Part shown: piece by piece, positions 50,245-59,721 of the stretch | Layout: the number at the start of each line of letters is the position of its first letter | How positions within the stretch are numbered: position 1 is the first letter of the stretch | Assembly (NCBI GenBank): GCA_964540895.1 | Contig: CAZIOP010000001.1 | Location: 62,001 to 126,000 of the forward strand | DNA length: 64,000 nucleotides | Direction of reading: 5' to 3' | DNA from: Patescibacterium sp964540895 | GTDB lineage: Bacteria; Patescibacteriota; Patescibacteriia; Patescibacteriales; Patescibacteriaceae | Notes under the pieces: generated by a model | Databases searched by the model: none | Told to the model about the DNA's origin: nothing | The model's input: the letters and a program-made list of their open reading frames with translations, nothing else | Translations under genes and position numbers: made by a program

Positions 50245-51297
50245 ATGTCTTTATTCTCATCGTCGAATCACAGTTTTTTGGGAATTGATATCAGTGCACC
50301 TAGTATAAAAATGGTGGAGTTAATACGCAATGGAACTCAGGTTGCTTTATTGACGTATGGTTTTAGTGAGCAAACAATCAATAGTCCACTTAAAGATGTC
50401 TCAACCCTAGATGTTGCTAAAACATCATTATTGATTAAGCATATTGCCGCTAAAGCTCATATTTCATCAACTCATAGTTTAGCTTCGCTACCAACTGCTT
50501 CAGTCTTTTCTTCCATTATTAATATCAATCAAACCGTTAATAAAAAAGATTTAGAAGCAGCTATTAACTGGGAAGCTAAGAAAGTTATTCCTTTGCCTTT
50601 AGCTGACATTGTTTTAGATTGGCAGAAGATTGATACAGGTCAGGCCAACAGCAACATGATTTTGTTAACCGGTGCTCCAAAAGCTTTGATTCAAAATTAT
50701 ATTTCTGTATTTAAGGCAGCTGAATTTAATTTACTTAGTTTGGAAACAGAAATTTTTGCTTTGATTCGTTCCTTACTTGGTAACGATCGATCACCAGTGA
50801 TGATTGTTCAGATTGGCTCAACTACTACTAATATTTTTGTAGTTGATAAAAGCACACCAGTTATTAATCGCAGTATCGGAGTTGGTGGTATTAATATTAC
50901 CGAAGCCATTGCCTCTCATCTTAATTTAAGTTTGGAACAAGCTGAACAATTTAAGTATGACCTTATGCATACTGCTGTTGAGCCTGGCAAAGAAGCAGTA
51001 TTACCAACCATGATTGTTGATGCTCTTTCGCCAATTGTTAACGAAATAAAATATATTTTTGAAGTATTTGGTAACAAAGAAAGTCGTCACATTGAAAAAA
51101 TAATTTTAACTGGTGGTGGTTCATTATTACCAGGGCTGACTAATTATTTATCAGATCAATTCAACATTAATACAATTGTTGGTGACCCTTGGTTTAGAAT
51201 CTCCTATCCGTTTGAATTAAAACCAATTCTTGAAAAAATTGGCCCACGTCTAGCCGTTGCTATTGGTTTAGCTATGCGTGAATTTGATATGAAATAA
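50245..51297 (+). CDS. pilM: Type IV pilus assembly protein PilM
   Basis: 350 residues, actin-fold cytoplasmic protein of the pilus inner-membrane platform. It begins with the phosphate-binding strand LGIDISAPSIKMVEL, followed by INWEAKKVIPLPLADIVLDW, VQIGSTTTNIFVV and the second phosphate loop LTGGGSLLPGL. It heads the pilM-N-O-P-like-B-C run, with gaps of 2-8 bases between the first genes. Confidence 0.93.
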   Translation: MSLFSSSNHSFLGIDISAPSIKMVELIRNGTQVALLTYGFSEQTINSPLKDVSTLDVAKTSLLIKHIAAKAHISSTHSLASLPTASVFSSIININQTVNKKDLEAAINWEAKKVIPLPLADIVLDWQKIDTGQANSNMILLTGAPKALIQNYISVFKAAEFNLLSLETEIFALIRSLLGNDRSPVMIVQIGSTTTNIFVVDKSTPVINRSIGVGGINITEAIASHLNLSLEQAEQFKYDLMHTAVEPGKEAVLPTMIVDALSPIVNEIKYIFEVFGNKESRHIEKIILTGGGSLLPGLTNYLSDQFNINTIVGDPWFRISYPFELKPILEKIGPRLAVAIGLAMREFDMK

Positions 51298-51305
51298 GCT
51301 TGTCT

Positions 51306-52424
51306 ATGTTTTCAAAGGAATCATCTTCCCAATCAAAAGTTGATCCGGGAACCAAGCCGACTCCTCCCATAGCCCGAGAATCTTGGCTTAAGAAATTAAG
51401 TCAGAAGCTTTTTAAATCCGATAAAAAAACTAAACCACTTGAAAACAAACCTGTTGCTCCTGCTAAAGATAGCCTTCGTCATGATGAGAAGAAAGGTTTA
51501 GATGATCAACGACATGTATATAATCAAATCTTTTCTAAAGTAGATTCTAAGGAGCCAGTAACTACTGTGACTCCTCCTCCAGCTCCTAAAAATACTAGTA
51601 GTGATATTTTTTCTCCACATCCAACTCATCCAGTTACGCCTAGTGCAAAGCCATTAACTCCTCCTCCACCCTCATTACATAGTCAAACCAAGGAAGAGAT
51701 ATTAAATACCCCAGTTGATCCACCTGACATGAGTTCGGCAACATTACCGCCAGCCTCTCCAATGTTTTCAGGTTCATTATTTCGTCGTAAGGCCAAGTCA
51801 CCACTGAACAGTGATGAACAAATAAAGTTAGATGCTCGCAATGCTGTAGAAAAACGATCGTTTGAACCATCACGAGCTGTTAAACCAAACCTGATTAAAA
51901 ACCAGGAAATACTTTTTTTTAACTGGCATGAACACGCTCTAGTTTTTGGTCTCTCTGTTGTAATGTGTTGTTTAGTTATTAGTTTAGTCTACGTCAGCTT
52001 ACTTATCTGGCAGAAAGAGAGAATGGATAATAATAAAGTTACGCTACTCAATGTTAAAGCAATTGATGAACAAATTATCAAAACTGAAAAAGAAGTACGT
52101 GAGATTAAAGATTTTAATGGCAAATTAATTTCATTAAGTACATTACTTGATAATCATATTTATTGGACTAACTACTTTTCGTTCTTAGAAGACGCAACTC
52201 TGAAAGATGTATATTTAAAGAGTTTTGTTGGTGATATTTCTGGTGAATATACTATCCCAGCTTTGGCTCGTAATCTTGATGCGGTTTCTTCACAACTTGA
52301 AGTAATGAAGAGTTATTCTAAGGTAAAAAGTATTACCCCGGAAACTGGTAGTCCTAATGAGGTTGATAAGACAATACCGTTTAGTCTTGGCATGTCGATT
52401 GATCCACTTATCTTTACCAAATAG
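51306..52424 (+). CDS. pilN: PilN-like protein with long disordered N-terminus
   Basis: About 372 residues from the ATG at 51306. A TTG at 51300 is the alternative. Residues about 1-200 are Pro/Ser/Lys-rich and probably disordered. One transmembrane helix (about 215-238) and a short coiled coil plus ferredoxin-like domain follow, as in PilN. The PilN identity rests on topology and position between pilM and pilO. The N-terminal extension is far longer than in classic PilN and could hold the PilM-binding segment. Confidence 0.75.
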   Translation: MFSKESSSQSKVDPGTKPTPPIARESWLKKLSQKLFKSDKKTKPLENKPVAPAKDSLRHDEKKGLDDQRHVYNQIFSKVDSKEPVTTVTPPPAPKNTSSDIFSPHPTHPVTPSAKPLTPPPPSLHSQTKEEILNTPVDPPDMSSATLPPASPMFSGSLFRRKAKSPLNSDEQIKLDARNAVEKRSFEPSRAVKPNLIKNQEILFFNWHEHALVFGLSVVMCCLVISLVYVSLLIWQKERMDNNKVTLLNVKAIDEQIIKTEKEVREIKDFNGKLISLSTLLDNHIYWTNYFSFLEDATLKDVYLKSFVGDISGEYTIPALARNLDAVSSQLEVMKSYSKVKSITPETGSPNEVDKTIPFSLGMSIDPLIFTK

Positions 52425-52428
52425 CTGT

Positions 52429-53088
52429 ATGGTAAATATTGTTTTTAAAACTAAGAAAGGTGAAGATGGTCCTAAAAAGGCCATTACTCCTAAGATTTCT
52501 CTAACTTTTCTAGTTAATTATTTTAATTGGTTTATTGCCTTAGTTAGTATTGTTATTTTGTTTAGCGGTTATTGGTGGTTAATTAGACCAAAGTATAATG
52601 TTATTGCTCGTAATGAACTACTAAAAAAGGAAGAAAAGATTTATGATGATAAGGTTGCTTACTTACAGCAACTTAATGAAGTCAAAGAACTCTTTAATAA
52701 GATTAGCCCAGATGACAAGAATAAAATCGACATTATTTTGTCAGCAGGGAAAGATCTTGATACCGTTAAGATTAACCTGATTAAAGAGATTAGTTATTTA
52801 GGAGAAATCAACGGTGCCTTAGTTGAAAAAATAGTTATTACGCCTTTGGACGATTCAGAAGGTAAGTTTATTGAGTTAGTAAAGAGTAAACAACGTACTT
52901 TTAAGAATGAAAAATTACAGATTCTAACAGTTTCATTTTCACTTAAAGGGGTTGATTACGAACCCTTAAAACGGATTTTAGCTCGCTTTGAACGAAATCT
53001 TCATTTAATGGATGTAACTAAAGTAGATTTTGATCCAACTAGCCGTGAAGCAGAAATTGAATTATATACCTACTATCTTAAACCTTAA
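52429..53088 (+). CDS. pilO: PilO-like pilus platform protein
   Basis: 219 residues from the ATG at 52429, four bases after the pilN stop. One transmembrane helix (about 30-52, WFIALVSIVILFSGYWWL), a coiled coil (about 65-95), then a ferredoxin-like domain. Topology and position match PilO, the partner of PilN. The sequence itself is weakly conserved, so the assignment is mainly by context. Confidence 0.78.
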   Translation: MVNIVFKTKKGEDGPKKAITPKISLTFLVNYFNWFIALVSIVILFSGYWWLIRPKYNVIARNELLKKEEKIYDDKVAYLQQLNEVKELFNKISPDDKNKIDIILSAGKDLDTVKINLIKEISYLGEINGALVEKIVITPLDDSEGKFIELVKSKQRTFKNEKLQILTVSFSLKGVDYEPLKRILARFERNLHLMDVTKVDFDPTSREAEIELYTYYLKP

Positions 53089-53090
53089 GT

Positions 53091-53441
53091 ATGATAAATT
53101 CTCAAGATAGAAATATTATTGTTACCTATTTGATTGTAGTTGCTGTGGCTGGCGTTTTGATTATGGTTATTATGAATTTTAACGGGTGGTTTTTTACAGA
53201 CGACAACATTTCTCCGACTGAATTCACACCGGCTGGGCGGGATACAGTGGGCACTAAAGATATTAATACTGATTTATTTAAAAATGAAAAATTTCGTTCT
53301 TTAGGTCCGTTACTCTCAGTGGAGGAGTTAAAGCGTTTAGATGATTTAAAGAATCAACAAATAACAGGTACAATAACACCTGGTGGTTCAGGATCAGCTC
53401 CTCGAGAAGTTCGACATGGTAATCCTTTTACTCCTTTCTAA
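53091..53441 (+). CDS. Small PilP-like or accessory pilus membrane protein
   Basis: 116 residues. One N-terminal transmembrane helix (about 9-28), then a short disordered segment with LFKNEKFRSLGPLL and a C-terminal RHGNPFTPF. The NPF end resembles short PilP/GspC-type linkers in reduced pilus operons. There is no lipobox. It lies between pilO and pilB with gaps of 2 and 5 bases. Its role is inferred from position. Confidence 0.65.
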   Translation: MINSQDRNIIVTYLIVVAVAGVLIMVIMNFNGWFFTDDNISPTEFTPAGRDTVGTKDINTDLFKNEKFRSLGPLLSVEELKRLDDLKNQQITGTITPGGSGSAPREVRHGNPFTPF

Positions 53442-53446
53442 TACGT

Positions 53447-55216
53447 ATGAATCAAAATCCGACGTTAGCGGAGAAACAAAAATCATTGTTGGATTTTTTA
53501 GTCTCCCGAACGCTATTATCATTAGAAACAGCCACAGAAATATTAACTGAAGCTGAAAGTACACGAAAATCAGTGGATGATATTATTACTGAAAAAAACT
53601 TAATTAACATTGAGGATTTTTGTCGTGTTAAAGCCGAGTTCTATCACTTCACGTACATGGATTTAAGTGATAAACAGATTGATGAGCAAGTACTTAATTT
53701 GGTACCGATGAGTATTTCTGAACATTATAAATTAATTGCTTTTGAAAAAAAAGATGGTCGTATTAAAGTTGGTTTAGTTGATGTGACTAATTTCAAAGCC
53801 ATGGAAGCTATGGATTTCTTGGCTCAAAAGAATAAATTAAAAGCAGATTATTTTTTGATTTCTAGTTTGAGTTTTGCTGCGGCCTTTAATCAATATAAGA
53901 ATTTTAATAAAGAAATTGCTGGAGCTTTAGCTTCTCGGGCGCTGGAAGATTCAACTAAAAAACAGGAGAGTATTAAATTGGATGATGGTGGGGGATTTGA
54001 AGGTGTTATTAAAGATGCTCCAATTTCTAAAATTGTTTCAGTTATTATCCGTCATGCCATTGAAGGTGGAGCTAGTGATATTCACATTGAACCAATGGCG
54101 ACTGAAAGTCGGGTACGTTATCGTATTGATGGTGTACTTCATAATTCTCTGACACTACCAATTACTGTTCATAGTGCTGTTATTGCCCGTGTTAAAGTAT
54201 TAGCTAATCTAAAACTTGATGAAAGCCGAGCCCCACAAGATGGTCGTATTCGTCTAACGATTAGTAATCGTGAAGTAGATTTTCGTGTTTCTTCTATGCC
54301 TCTCTTAAACCAAGAGAAGATTGTTATGCGTGTGCTCGATAGTTCAAAGGGTATTGTTAGTTTGGATAAACTTGGTTTTGTTGGACAAACTGCCGAAGTG
54401 CTTCAAGAAAGTTTCAAAAAGAGTGGCGGTATTATGTTAGTTACAGGTCCAACTGGTTCAGGTAAGAGTACTACCTTATATTCCTTATTATCTATCTTGA
54501 ATAACGAAGAAACAAACATTATTACCTTGGAAGATCCGATTGAATACCAGCTTAAAGGTATTAATCAATCACAAATTCATGCTGAAATTGGGTTTACCTT
54601 TGCCAGTGGATTACGCTCTATTCTACGACAAGACCCTGATATTATCATGGTTGGAGAAATTCGAGATAATGAGACAGCTGAACTAGCTATTCACTCAGCT
54701 TTAACTGGTCACTTGGTATTATCAACCCTGCACACTAACGATGCTGTTGGAACAATTGCTCGTTTACTTGATATGAAAGTTGAGCCGTTTTTATTGAGTT
54801 CCGTATTGAATATTTCATTAGCCCAGCGCCTAGCTCGTCGAGTGTGTTCGTTTTGCAAAGTGGAGAACAAATTAGAAGGAGCTTTTTCTACTGAGATAAT
54901 GAAGAAGATTAATGCAATTCCAGTAGAGTTAATTAAAAAAGTAATACCTGATTATGATCCTGCTAAGATTAGTTTCTTAAAAGGAAAAGGTTGCTCGCAC
55001 TGTGGTAATACGGGATATCGTTCACGTGTGTCTATTGCTGAAGCAGTTGATTTTAATCAAGCGATGCGCGAATTAATTGTTGCCAAGAAAGGCGCTATTA
55101 CTGTTGATGATGTGCGTGCTAATCAACCGTTTTTGACCATGGAGCAAGACGGTTTAATTAAAGCTATGCAAGGTTTAACCACGATTGAAGAAGTCATGCG
55201 AATTATCCAAAATTAA
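53447..55216 (+). CDS. pilB: Type IV pilus assembly ATPase PilB
   Basis: 589 residues. An N-terminal MshEN-like domain (about 15-155) is followed by the AAA+ core: Walker A GPTGSGKST near 333-341, the Asp box, Walker B DIIMVGEIRDNETA, and the His box LSTLHTNDA. The tetracysteine zinc site CSFC...CSHC is present. It powers pilus extension, opposite to PilT at 24.2 kb. Confidence 0.95.
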   Translation: MNQNPTLAEKQKSLLDFLVSRTLLSLETATEILTEAESTRKSVDDIITEKNLINIEDFCRVKAEFYHFTYMDLSDKQIDEQVLNLVPMSISEHYKLIAFEKKDGRIKVGLVDVTNFKAMEAMDFLAQKNKLKADYFLISSLSFAAAFNQYKNFNKEIAGALASRALEDSTKKQESIKLDDGGGFEGVIKDAPISKIVSVIIRHAIEGGASDIHIEPMATESRVRYRIDGVLHNSLTLPITVHSAVIARVKVLANLKLDESRAPQDGRIRLTISNREVDFRVSSMPLLNQEKIVMRVLDSSKGIVSLDKLGFVGQTAEVLQESFKKSGGIMLVTGPTGSGKSTTLYSLLSILNNEETNIITLEDPIEYQLKGINQSQIHAEIGFTFASGLRSILRQDPDIIMVGEIRDNETAELAIHSALTGHLVLSTLHTNDAVGTIARLLDMKVEPFLLSSVLNISLAQRLARRVCSFCKVENKLEGAFSTEIMKKINAIPVELIKKVIPDYDPAKISFLKGKGCSHCGNTGYRSRVSIAEAVDFNQAMRELIVAKKGAITVDDVRANQPFLTMEQDGLIKAMQGLTTIEEVMRIIQN

Positions 55217-55217
55217 T

Positions 55218-55598
55218 ATGAATAGCCGTAAATATAAGATTCTTATAATTGACGATGATCCGTTTTTGCTTATCATGTATAGCAAGAAGTTTCTAGCGGA
55301 GGGTTTTATTGTTCATGGCGTTCAAACAGCGGTCGCTGGTTTAGATGAAGCCAAAAAAATAAAACCTGATATTATATTAATGGATGTGATGTTGCCGGAT
55401 GAAGATGGATTACTACTTCTGAAGAAACTTCGTCAGCAAAAAGAAACGGCGGCTACACCTGTTATCGTATTGAGCAATATTAGTGAAGAGCCTCATCGTG
55501 AACAAGCACGGATTTATGGTGCTGCCGCTTATTACATCAAAGCATGTATGGAGCCATCCGAGATTGTGGATAAAGTTAAACGGTTACTTGATATTTAA
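55218..55598 (+). CDS. Single-domain response regulator in the pilus operon
   Basis: 126 residues from the ATG at 55218, one base after the pilB stop. It is a receiver domain only: IIDDDP at the N-terminus, phosphoacceptor LMDVMLPDEDG (Asp near 54), VLSNIS switch Ser, and the conserved Lys in YYIKACM. There is no output domain, so it should act by protein binding. It lies between pilB and pilC, so it may control the pilus motor. The only kinase in the window is the sensorless one at 41439. Confidence 0.92.
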   Translation: MNSRKYKILIIDDDPFLLIMYSKKFLAEGFIVHGVQTAVAGLDEAKKIKPDIILMDVMLPDEDGLLLLKKLRQQKETAATPVIVLSNISEEPHREQARIYGAAAYYIKACMEPSEIVDKVKRLLDI

Positions 55599-55603
55599 TT
55601 ATT

Positions 55604-56812
55604 ATGCAGGCTTTTAATTTTCGTATTTTTGATAAGTCTACTAACCGGGAAGAGGCTGGTACAGTAGAAGCTGACAATGAAGCCCAGGCCACTGATACCT
55701 TGATTTCTCGAGGTTATCAGATTCTTAGTTTACAAGAAGTTACTAAGAAACATCACCGTTCCTTAAATGACATGCTAAGTCATGTTGGTATTAAGGATAT
55801 TGTTATTTTTTCTCGTCAGTTTTCAGTCATGATTAGTGCTTCAGTACCAGTTGTGGAAGCATTGAAAGTTATTGCTACTCAATCTGATAAAGAACGGTAT
55901 CGCCGTATTATTGCTGAGGTAGCTGATGCGGTTAATAGTGGTGATAAGTTATCAGATGCTTTTGCCAAATATCCAAAGCACTTTTCTAATTTCTATATCA
56001 GCGTTATTAAATCCGGAGAACAATCAGGTAAGCTGGATGATGCTCTTAACTATATTGCTGATGAAATGGAAAAGGATTATGACATGAATAGCAAAATTAA
56101 AGGAGCTATGATTTATCCAGCTTTTGTTATTGTTATGATGGTGGCTATTGGTATCTTAATGATGATGTTCATTGTACCGAAATTAACCGCCATTATTATT
56201 GAAGCTGGGGGCGAACTCCCAATTGCCACCCGTATTTTAGTCGCTATTTCTGATTTTTTGATTGGGTATTGGTGGGTAGTATTACTTGGATTTATTGGTT
56301 TTGTGTTTGCTGTTAGGATGATGCTAAAGAATTCGTTTACCCGCAGTAAGTTTGATTTTCTAATTTTACACATGCCGATTTTCGGTAAGTTACTGCGGAT
56401 GATTTATTTAGTACGGTTTACTCGATCTATGAACACTTTGATTGTGGGAGGAGTTAATATCGTAGCAGCTCTAAAAGTGGCAGGAGATGTTATTAACAAT
56501 CGCTTTTATCAACGATTGATCCAAGAAACAATTGCTGAAGTTGAAGGAGGAAATTCTCTTTGTACTGTTTTTATGAAAACTAAAGAAATCCCTTCTATGG
56601 TTTCACAGATGATGTTAGTAGGTGAGCGAACTGGTAAACTAGATGTAGTTTTGGAGAAAATAACCGGATTTTACAATCGAGAGATTGTCACCTTGCTTGC
56701 TGGATTAATGTCTTTGATTGAACCACTCTTGATGGTTATTATGGGTATAGGCGTGGGTGTTATGGTTGCAGCTATTTTGTTGCCGATGTATAATGTAGTT
56801 ACGCAGATCTAG
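55604..56812 (+). CDS. pilC: Type IV pilus inner-membrane platform protein PilC
   Basis: 402 residues, the standard length. Two homologous T2SSF halves: FSRQFSVMISASVPVVEALK, then RFTRSMNTLIVGGVNIVAALK, with three membrane helices (about 170-190, 215-235, 370-395). It links PilB with the pilin fibre. It begins five bases after the response regulator. Confidence 0.95.
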   Translation: MQAFNFRIFDKSTNREEAGTVEADNEAQATDTLISRGYQILSLQEVTKKHHRSLNDMLSHVGIKDIVIFSRQFSVMISASVPVVEALKVIATQSDKERYRRIIAEVADAVNSGDKLSDAFAKYPKHFSNFYISVIKSGEQSGKLDDALNYIADEMEKDYDMNSKIKGAMIYPAFVIVMMVAIGILMMMFIVPKLTAIIIEAGGELPIATRILVAISDFLIGYWWVVLLGFIGFVFAVRMMLKNSFTRSKFDFLILHMPIFGKLLRMIYLVRFTRSMNTLIVGGVNIVAALKVAGDVINNRFYQRLIQETIAEVEGGNSLCTVFMKTKEIPSMVSQMMLVGERTGKLDVVLEKITGFYNREIVTLLAGLMSLIEPLLMVIMGIGVGVMVAAILLPMYNVVTQI

Positions 56813-56820
56813 GAAAATCC

Positions 56821-56860
56821 TTGTGCCTTTTAGCACAATGCGGTATACTGTGGATATAAT
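56821..56860 (+). promoter_or_regulatory. Pilin promoter region
   Basis: Two overlapping options: TTGTGC (56821-56826), 17 bases, TATACT (56844-56849), or the -10 TATAAT at 56855-56860. TTGTGC and GCACAA also form a small hairpin (56821-56838), which could end the pilC transcript. Confidence 0.55.
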
Positions 56861-56863
56861 CTT

Positions 56864-56899
56864 TCACGAAATTTCGTGATTTAATTAGAAAGGGGGTGA
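56864..56899 (+). promoter_or_regulatory. Pilin leader: palindrome and very strong SD site
   Basis: Perfect 16-base palindrome TCACGAAATTTCGTGA (56864-56879) at the start of the message, then AAGGGGGTGA (56890-56899), four bases before the ATG. It is the strongest anti-16S match in the window. Confidence 0.7.
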
Positions 56900-56903
56900 A
56901 ACC

Positions 56904-57332
56904 ATGAAACAACTAAACAACAGAAAAGGTTTTACATTGATTGAATTACTCGTCGTAATCGCCATTATTGGTATCTTGTCGACAATTGCGGTTGTTGCCT
57001 TAGGTAACGCCCGTGCTAAGTCTCGAGATGCAAAGCGTATTGCTGACGTAAGACAGATGGCTCAGGCTTTGGAGTTATACTATAATGATCAACTTACTTA
57101 CCCTACAACTTTAGGTGTTGTACCAGGATCAGCTCTTATATCAGGTGGTACAACTTATATGGCACAGGTACCTAGTAATCCTAGCCCACGTACTGATAAC
57201 GGATGTAGTAACGTAGATTATTTTTATTCTCAGATAAGTGCTAGTAGTTATACCATTGCTTACTGTCTTGGAGCAGCGACTGGAGATATTGCAGCAGGAA
57301 CTCATCTTGCAACACCAGCTGGTCTTAAATAA
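56904..57332 (+). CDS. Type IV major pilin (prepilin)
   Basis: 142 residues. A nine-residue leader ends in G9 and is cut before F10. The mature helix starts FTLIELLVVIAIIGILSTIA with Glu at mature position 5 (E14). The globular part is short, with two Cys (DNGCSNVDY and IAYCLG) that may form a disulfide loop. It has its own promoter, a very strong ribosome site and a terminator, as expected for a highly expressed structural subunit. Confidence 0.95.
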   Translation: MKQLNNRKGFTLIELLVVIAIIGILSTIAVVALGNARAKSRDAKRIADVRQMAQALELYYNDQLTYPTTLGVVPGSALISGGTTYMAQVPSNPSPRTDNGCSNVDYFYSQISASSYTIAYCLGAATGDIAAGTHLATPAGLK

Positions 57333-57359
57333 GTAAATTAATGATTAATTTTTAGAAAG

Positions 57360-57392
57360 TACAGATCACTGATTTTAGTGGTCTGTATTTTT
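57360..57392 (+). terminator. Pilin terminator
   Basis: TACAGATCACT (57360-57370) pairs with AGTGGTCTGTA (57377-57387), with one G-U pair, followed by T. The next gene's ATG is at 57399. Confidence 0.85.
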
Positions 57393-57398
57393 GTAAAT

Positions 57399-59708
57399 AT
57401 GATTTCTCGAGAAACAATAATTGAATTTTGTATTAAATTACAACGCTATAGTATATATGGCTTAGTTTTTTTTATCCCAATTTATTTCGCTTGGTTTCAG
57501 GAAAATTATAGTGTATTTGATTTAAATAAATCAGCTGTATTACATATTCTCTTAAATATTATTATTGTTTTGTGGTTAATTTCCACCGTTGTTACTCGAA
57601 GAGTTAGTTGGGGAGGAAATAGGGTGCTGGGTTTATTGGGCACCACTGTTGTGGTGACTTTTTTAGTTTCCACTATTTTTTCAATAGATCTAATAATGAG
57701 TTTGTTTGGTAGTTATGAAAGATTACAGGGTCTTTATAATTTATTAGCTTATCTTGGAGTTTGTTTTTTTATTTTAGTAACTATTAAAGACCGTAATCAA
57801 CTATTAACTCTAATTTCTTTTTTATTGATCGGATCATTATTTACTTGTGCATATGGATTAATCCAGGCATTTGGGTTAGATTTTCTTAAGTGGGGAGAAG
57901 TAACAATACGAATTTTCTCTTCTTTTGGACAACCTAATTTTCTAGGCCATTATTTAATTGTAGTTTTACCTTTTACAATATATGCAATATTCTTTCTGAG
58001 TAAGAATATTTATTATAGAGTAGCTTTAATTGTTTTAGCGTCAATTAATATTTCCTGCATTGTTTTTACGTATAGTCGAAGTGCTTGGTTGGCTATTATC
58101 ATCAGTATTTTTTTGTTTATTATTTGGACCTTACTTCGAAAAAAGAAGAAGTTATGGGCAATCTTATTAATTAGTTTTATTATATTGAGTTTATTTCTAG
58201 TATTAAAGACTAATGTAAGCAGTACTGTAACTAAAAAATTTCCTAATTATAATACTAATGTTATTGATCGATTAGTGAGCGTATTGAATGTTGATATAGT
58301 TGGTTCAAGTACTGCTCGTCTACTATATTGGAAAGCTTCATACCAAGGCTTTAGAGATGGTTCAATACAAAGAAAGTTATTTGGTTATGGGCCTGATGTT
58401 CATGGACTAGTATTTGCTAAATATTATCAGCCAAACTGGGCGTACTATGAAAAAATAAACTCTTTTCCTGATCGAGCTCATAATTTTATTTTTGATATCG
58501 TATTACAATTTGGAATTATGGGATTACTCGCTTTTGGTTTTTTCTCTAGTTATATAATATGGAACTTAGGTAAATATGCCTGGAGAGAACATTCTCCTAA
58601 AGATTATTGGTTGGCTATTAGTTTTCTTTTTGCTCTGATTGCGTACGGAGTTAATAATCTATTTAGCTTCTCTTTAGTCGCGATGAATGTTATTTTATAT
58701 ATTTTATTAGCTGGAGGTTGGATAATAGCTAATAAGTTTAAACAAACTGAGAAAAAAATAACTTTTTTTCAGCCTGCATCTCTTGCAGTTTTAGGAGTTG
58801 CTTTTAGCTTCTTTTTGTTTATTATATTTTATTTTTATAATATAAAACCACTTATTGCTGATTATTATTTTTATGAAGCTAAAAAGGGGGAAGCCAGAAG
58901 TGATTGCCGTATGATCCTTGATAATATGGAAAAAGTTTTGGAATGGTATTCTTCTAGTCAGTATTATACTCGATCCTATATTCATCAAGGAACTAATTGT
59001 TTTATGGCGGTTACTGAGAAAGCTAGTCAGGAGCAGTTAGGTGCTAATTTGCTTGAACAATCTACGTTTTTACCAAAAGAGCACATGCAATATTCAAGTA
59101 TGCTGGATCTAGCACGAATGTATGGTATGTTAGGTTTTTATATAGATAGAAAATATTATCAAGACGCTGACATATATTATAAAAAGTTAATTGCAAATAG
59201 TCCTAACATTACCGTTAACTATCAGGATTATGGAAGAACGAAAATGTGGGAGGGTAAGTATTCAGAAGCTGAAGAATTATTTTTGGAAGGAATACGAGTT
59301 TCACCACCAGTTGATCCACCACCACCTGGTTACCCAGATGATATATATTATCAAGTTTCTTATTTTTATAATCTATTAGGAGGAGCGTATAAGGCTGAGA
59401 AGAAGTATGATAAAGCAATTGATGCTTTTTATACAGCTATTAGAATTAAACCAAATATTGCATCTAATTATAAAGATCTATCTGATATGTATTATCAGCA
59501 ACATGACCTTACTAAGGCAATATATATTACTGAAAAAGCTTTTGCTCTAGAGCCAACCAAAGCTGATTGGCCATATTACCTAGGTTTACTTTATAATGAA
59601 AAAGGCGACCTAGAAGCTGCTAGAGAATATACTCGTAAGGCACTTGATATTGATCCTGGCAATGAAAAAGCTCAGAAATTAATGGATATATTAAACGTTA
59701 AGAAGTAG
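57399..59708 (+). CDS. Wzy_C/PglL-like membrane protein with C-terminal TPR repeats
   Basis: 769 residues from the ATG at 57399. About 12 membrane helices, with Wzy_C hallmarks in the large loop (FSSFGQPNFLGHYL, TYSRSAWLAI, DRAHNFIFDIVLQFGIMG). After about residue 510 come at least three TPR-like repeats (KYSEAEELFLEGIRVSP, KYDKAIDAFYTAIRIKP and DLEAAREYTRKALDIDP). This combined layout matches protein O-oligosaccharyltransferases and ligases. Its place between pilin and pilD suggests it may glycosylate pilin, which is inferred. Confidence 0.85.
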   Translation: MISRETIIEFCIKLQRYSIYGLVFFIPIYFAWFQENYSVFDLNKSAVLHILLNIIIVLWLISTVVTRRVSWGGNRVLGLLGTTVVVTFLVSTIFSIDLIMSLFGSYERLQGLYNLLAYLGVCFFILVTIKDRNQLLTLISFLLIGSLFTCAYGLIQAFGLDFLKWGEVTIRIFSSFGQPNFLGHYLIVVLPFTIYAIFFLSKNIYYRVALIVLASINISCIVFTYSRSAWLAIIISIFLFIIWTLLRKKKKLWAILLISFIILSLFLVLKTNVSSTVTKKFPNYNTNVIDRLVSVLNVDIVGSSTARLLYWKASYQGFRDGSIQRKLFGYGPDVHGLVFAKYYQPNWAYYEKINSFPDRAHNFIFDIVLQFGIMGLLAFGFFSSYIIWNLGKYAWREHSPKDYWLAISFLFALIAYGVNNLFSFSLVAMNVILYILLAGGWIIANKFKQTEKKITFFQPASLAVLGVAFSFFLFIIFYFYNIKPLIADYYFYEAKKGEARSDCRMILDNMEKVLEWYSSSQYYTRSYIHQGTNCFMAVTEKASQEQLGANLLEQSTFLPKEHMQYSSMLDLARMYGMLGFYIDRKYYQDADIYYKKLIANSPNITVNYQDYGRTKMWEGKYSEAEELFLEGIRVSPPVDPPPPGYPDDIYYQVSYFYNLLGGAYKAEKKYDKAIDAFYTAIRIKPNIASNYKDLSDMYYQQHDLTKAIYITEKAFALEPTKADWPYYLGLLYNEKGDLEAAREYTRKALDIDPGNEKAQKLMDILNVKK

Positions 59709-59714
59709 TATAAT
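59709..59714 (+). promoter_or_regulatory. -10 box of a leaderless pilD transcript
   Basis: TATAAT at 59709-59714, overlapping the stop codon of the preceding gene. The expected start is one base before the ATG at 59722. Confidence 0.5.
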
Positions 59715-59721
59715 TTAATAT

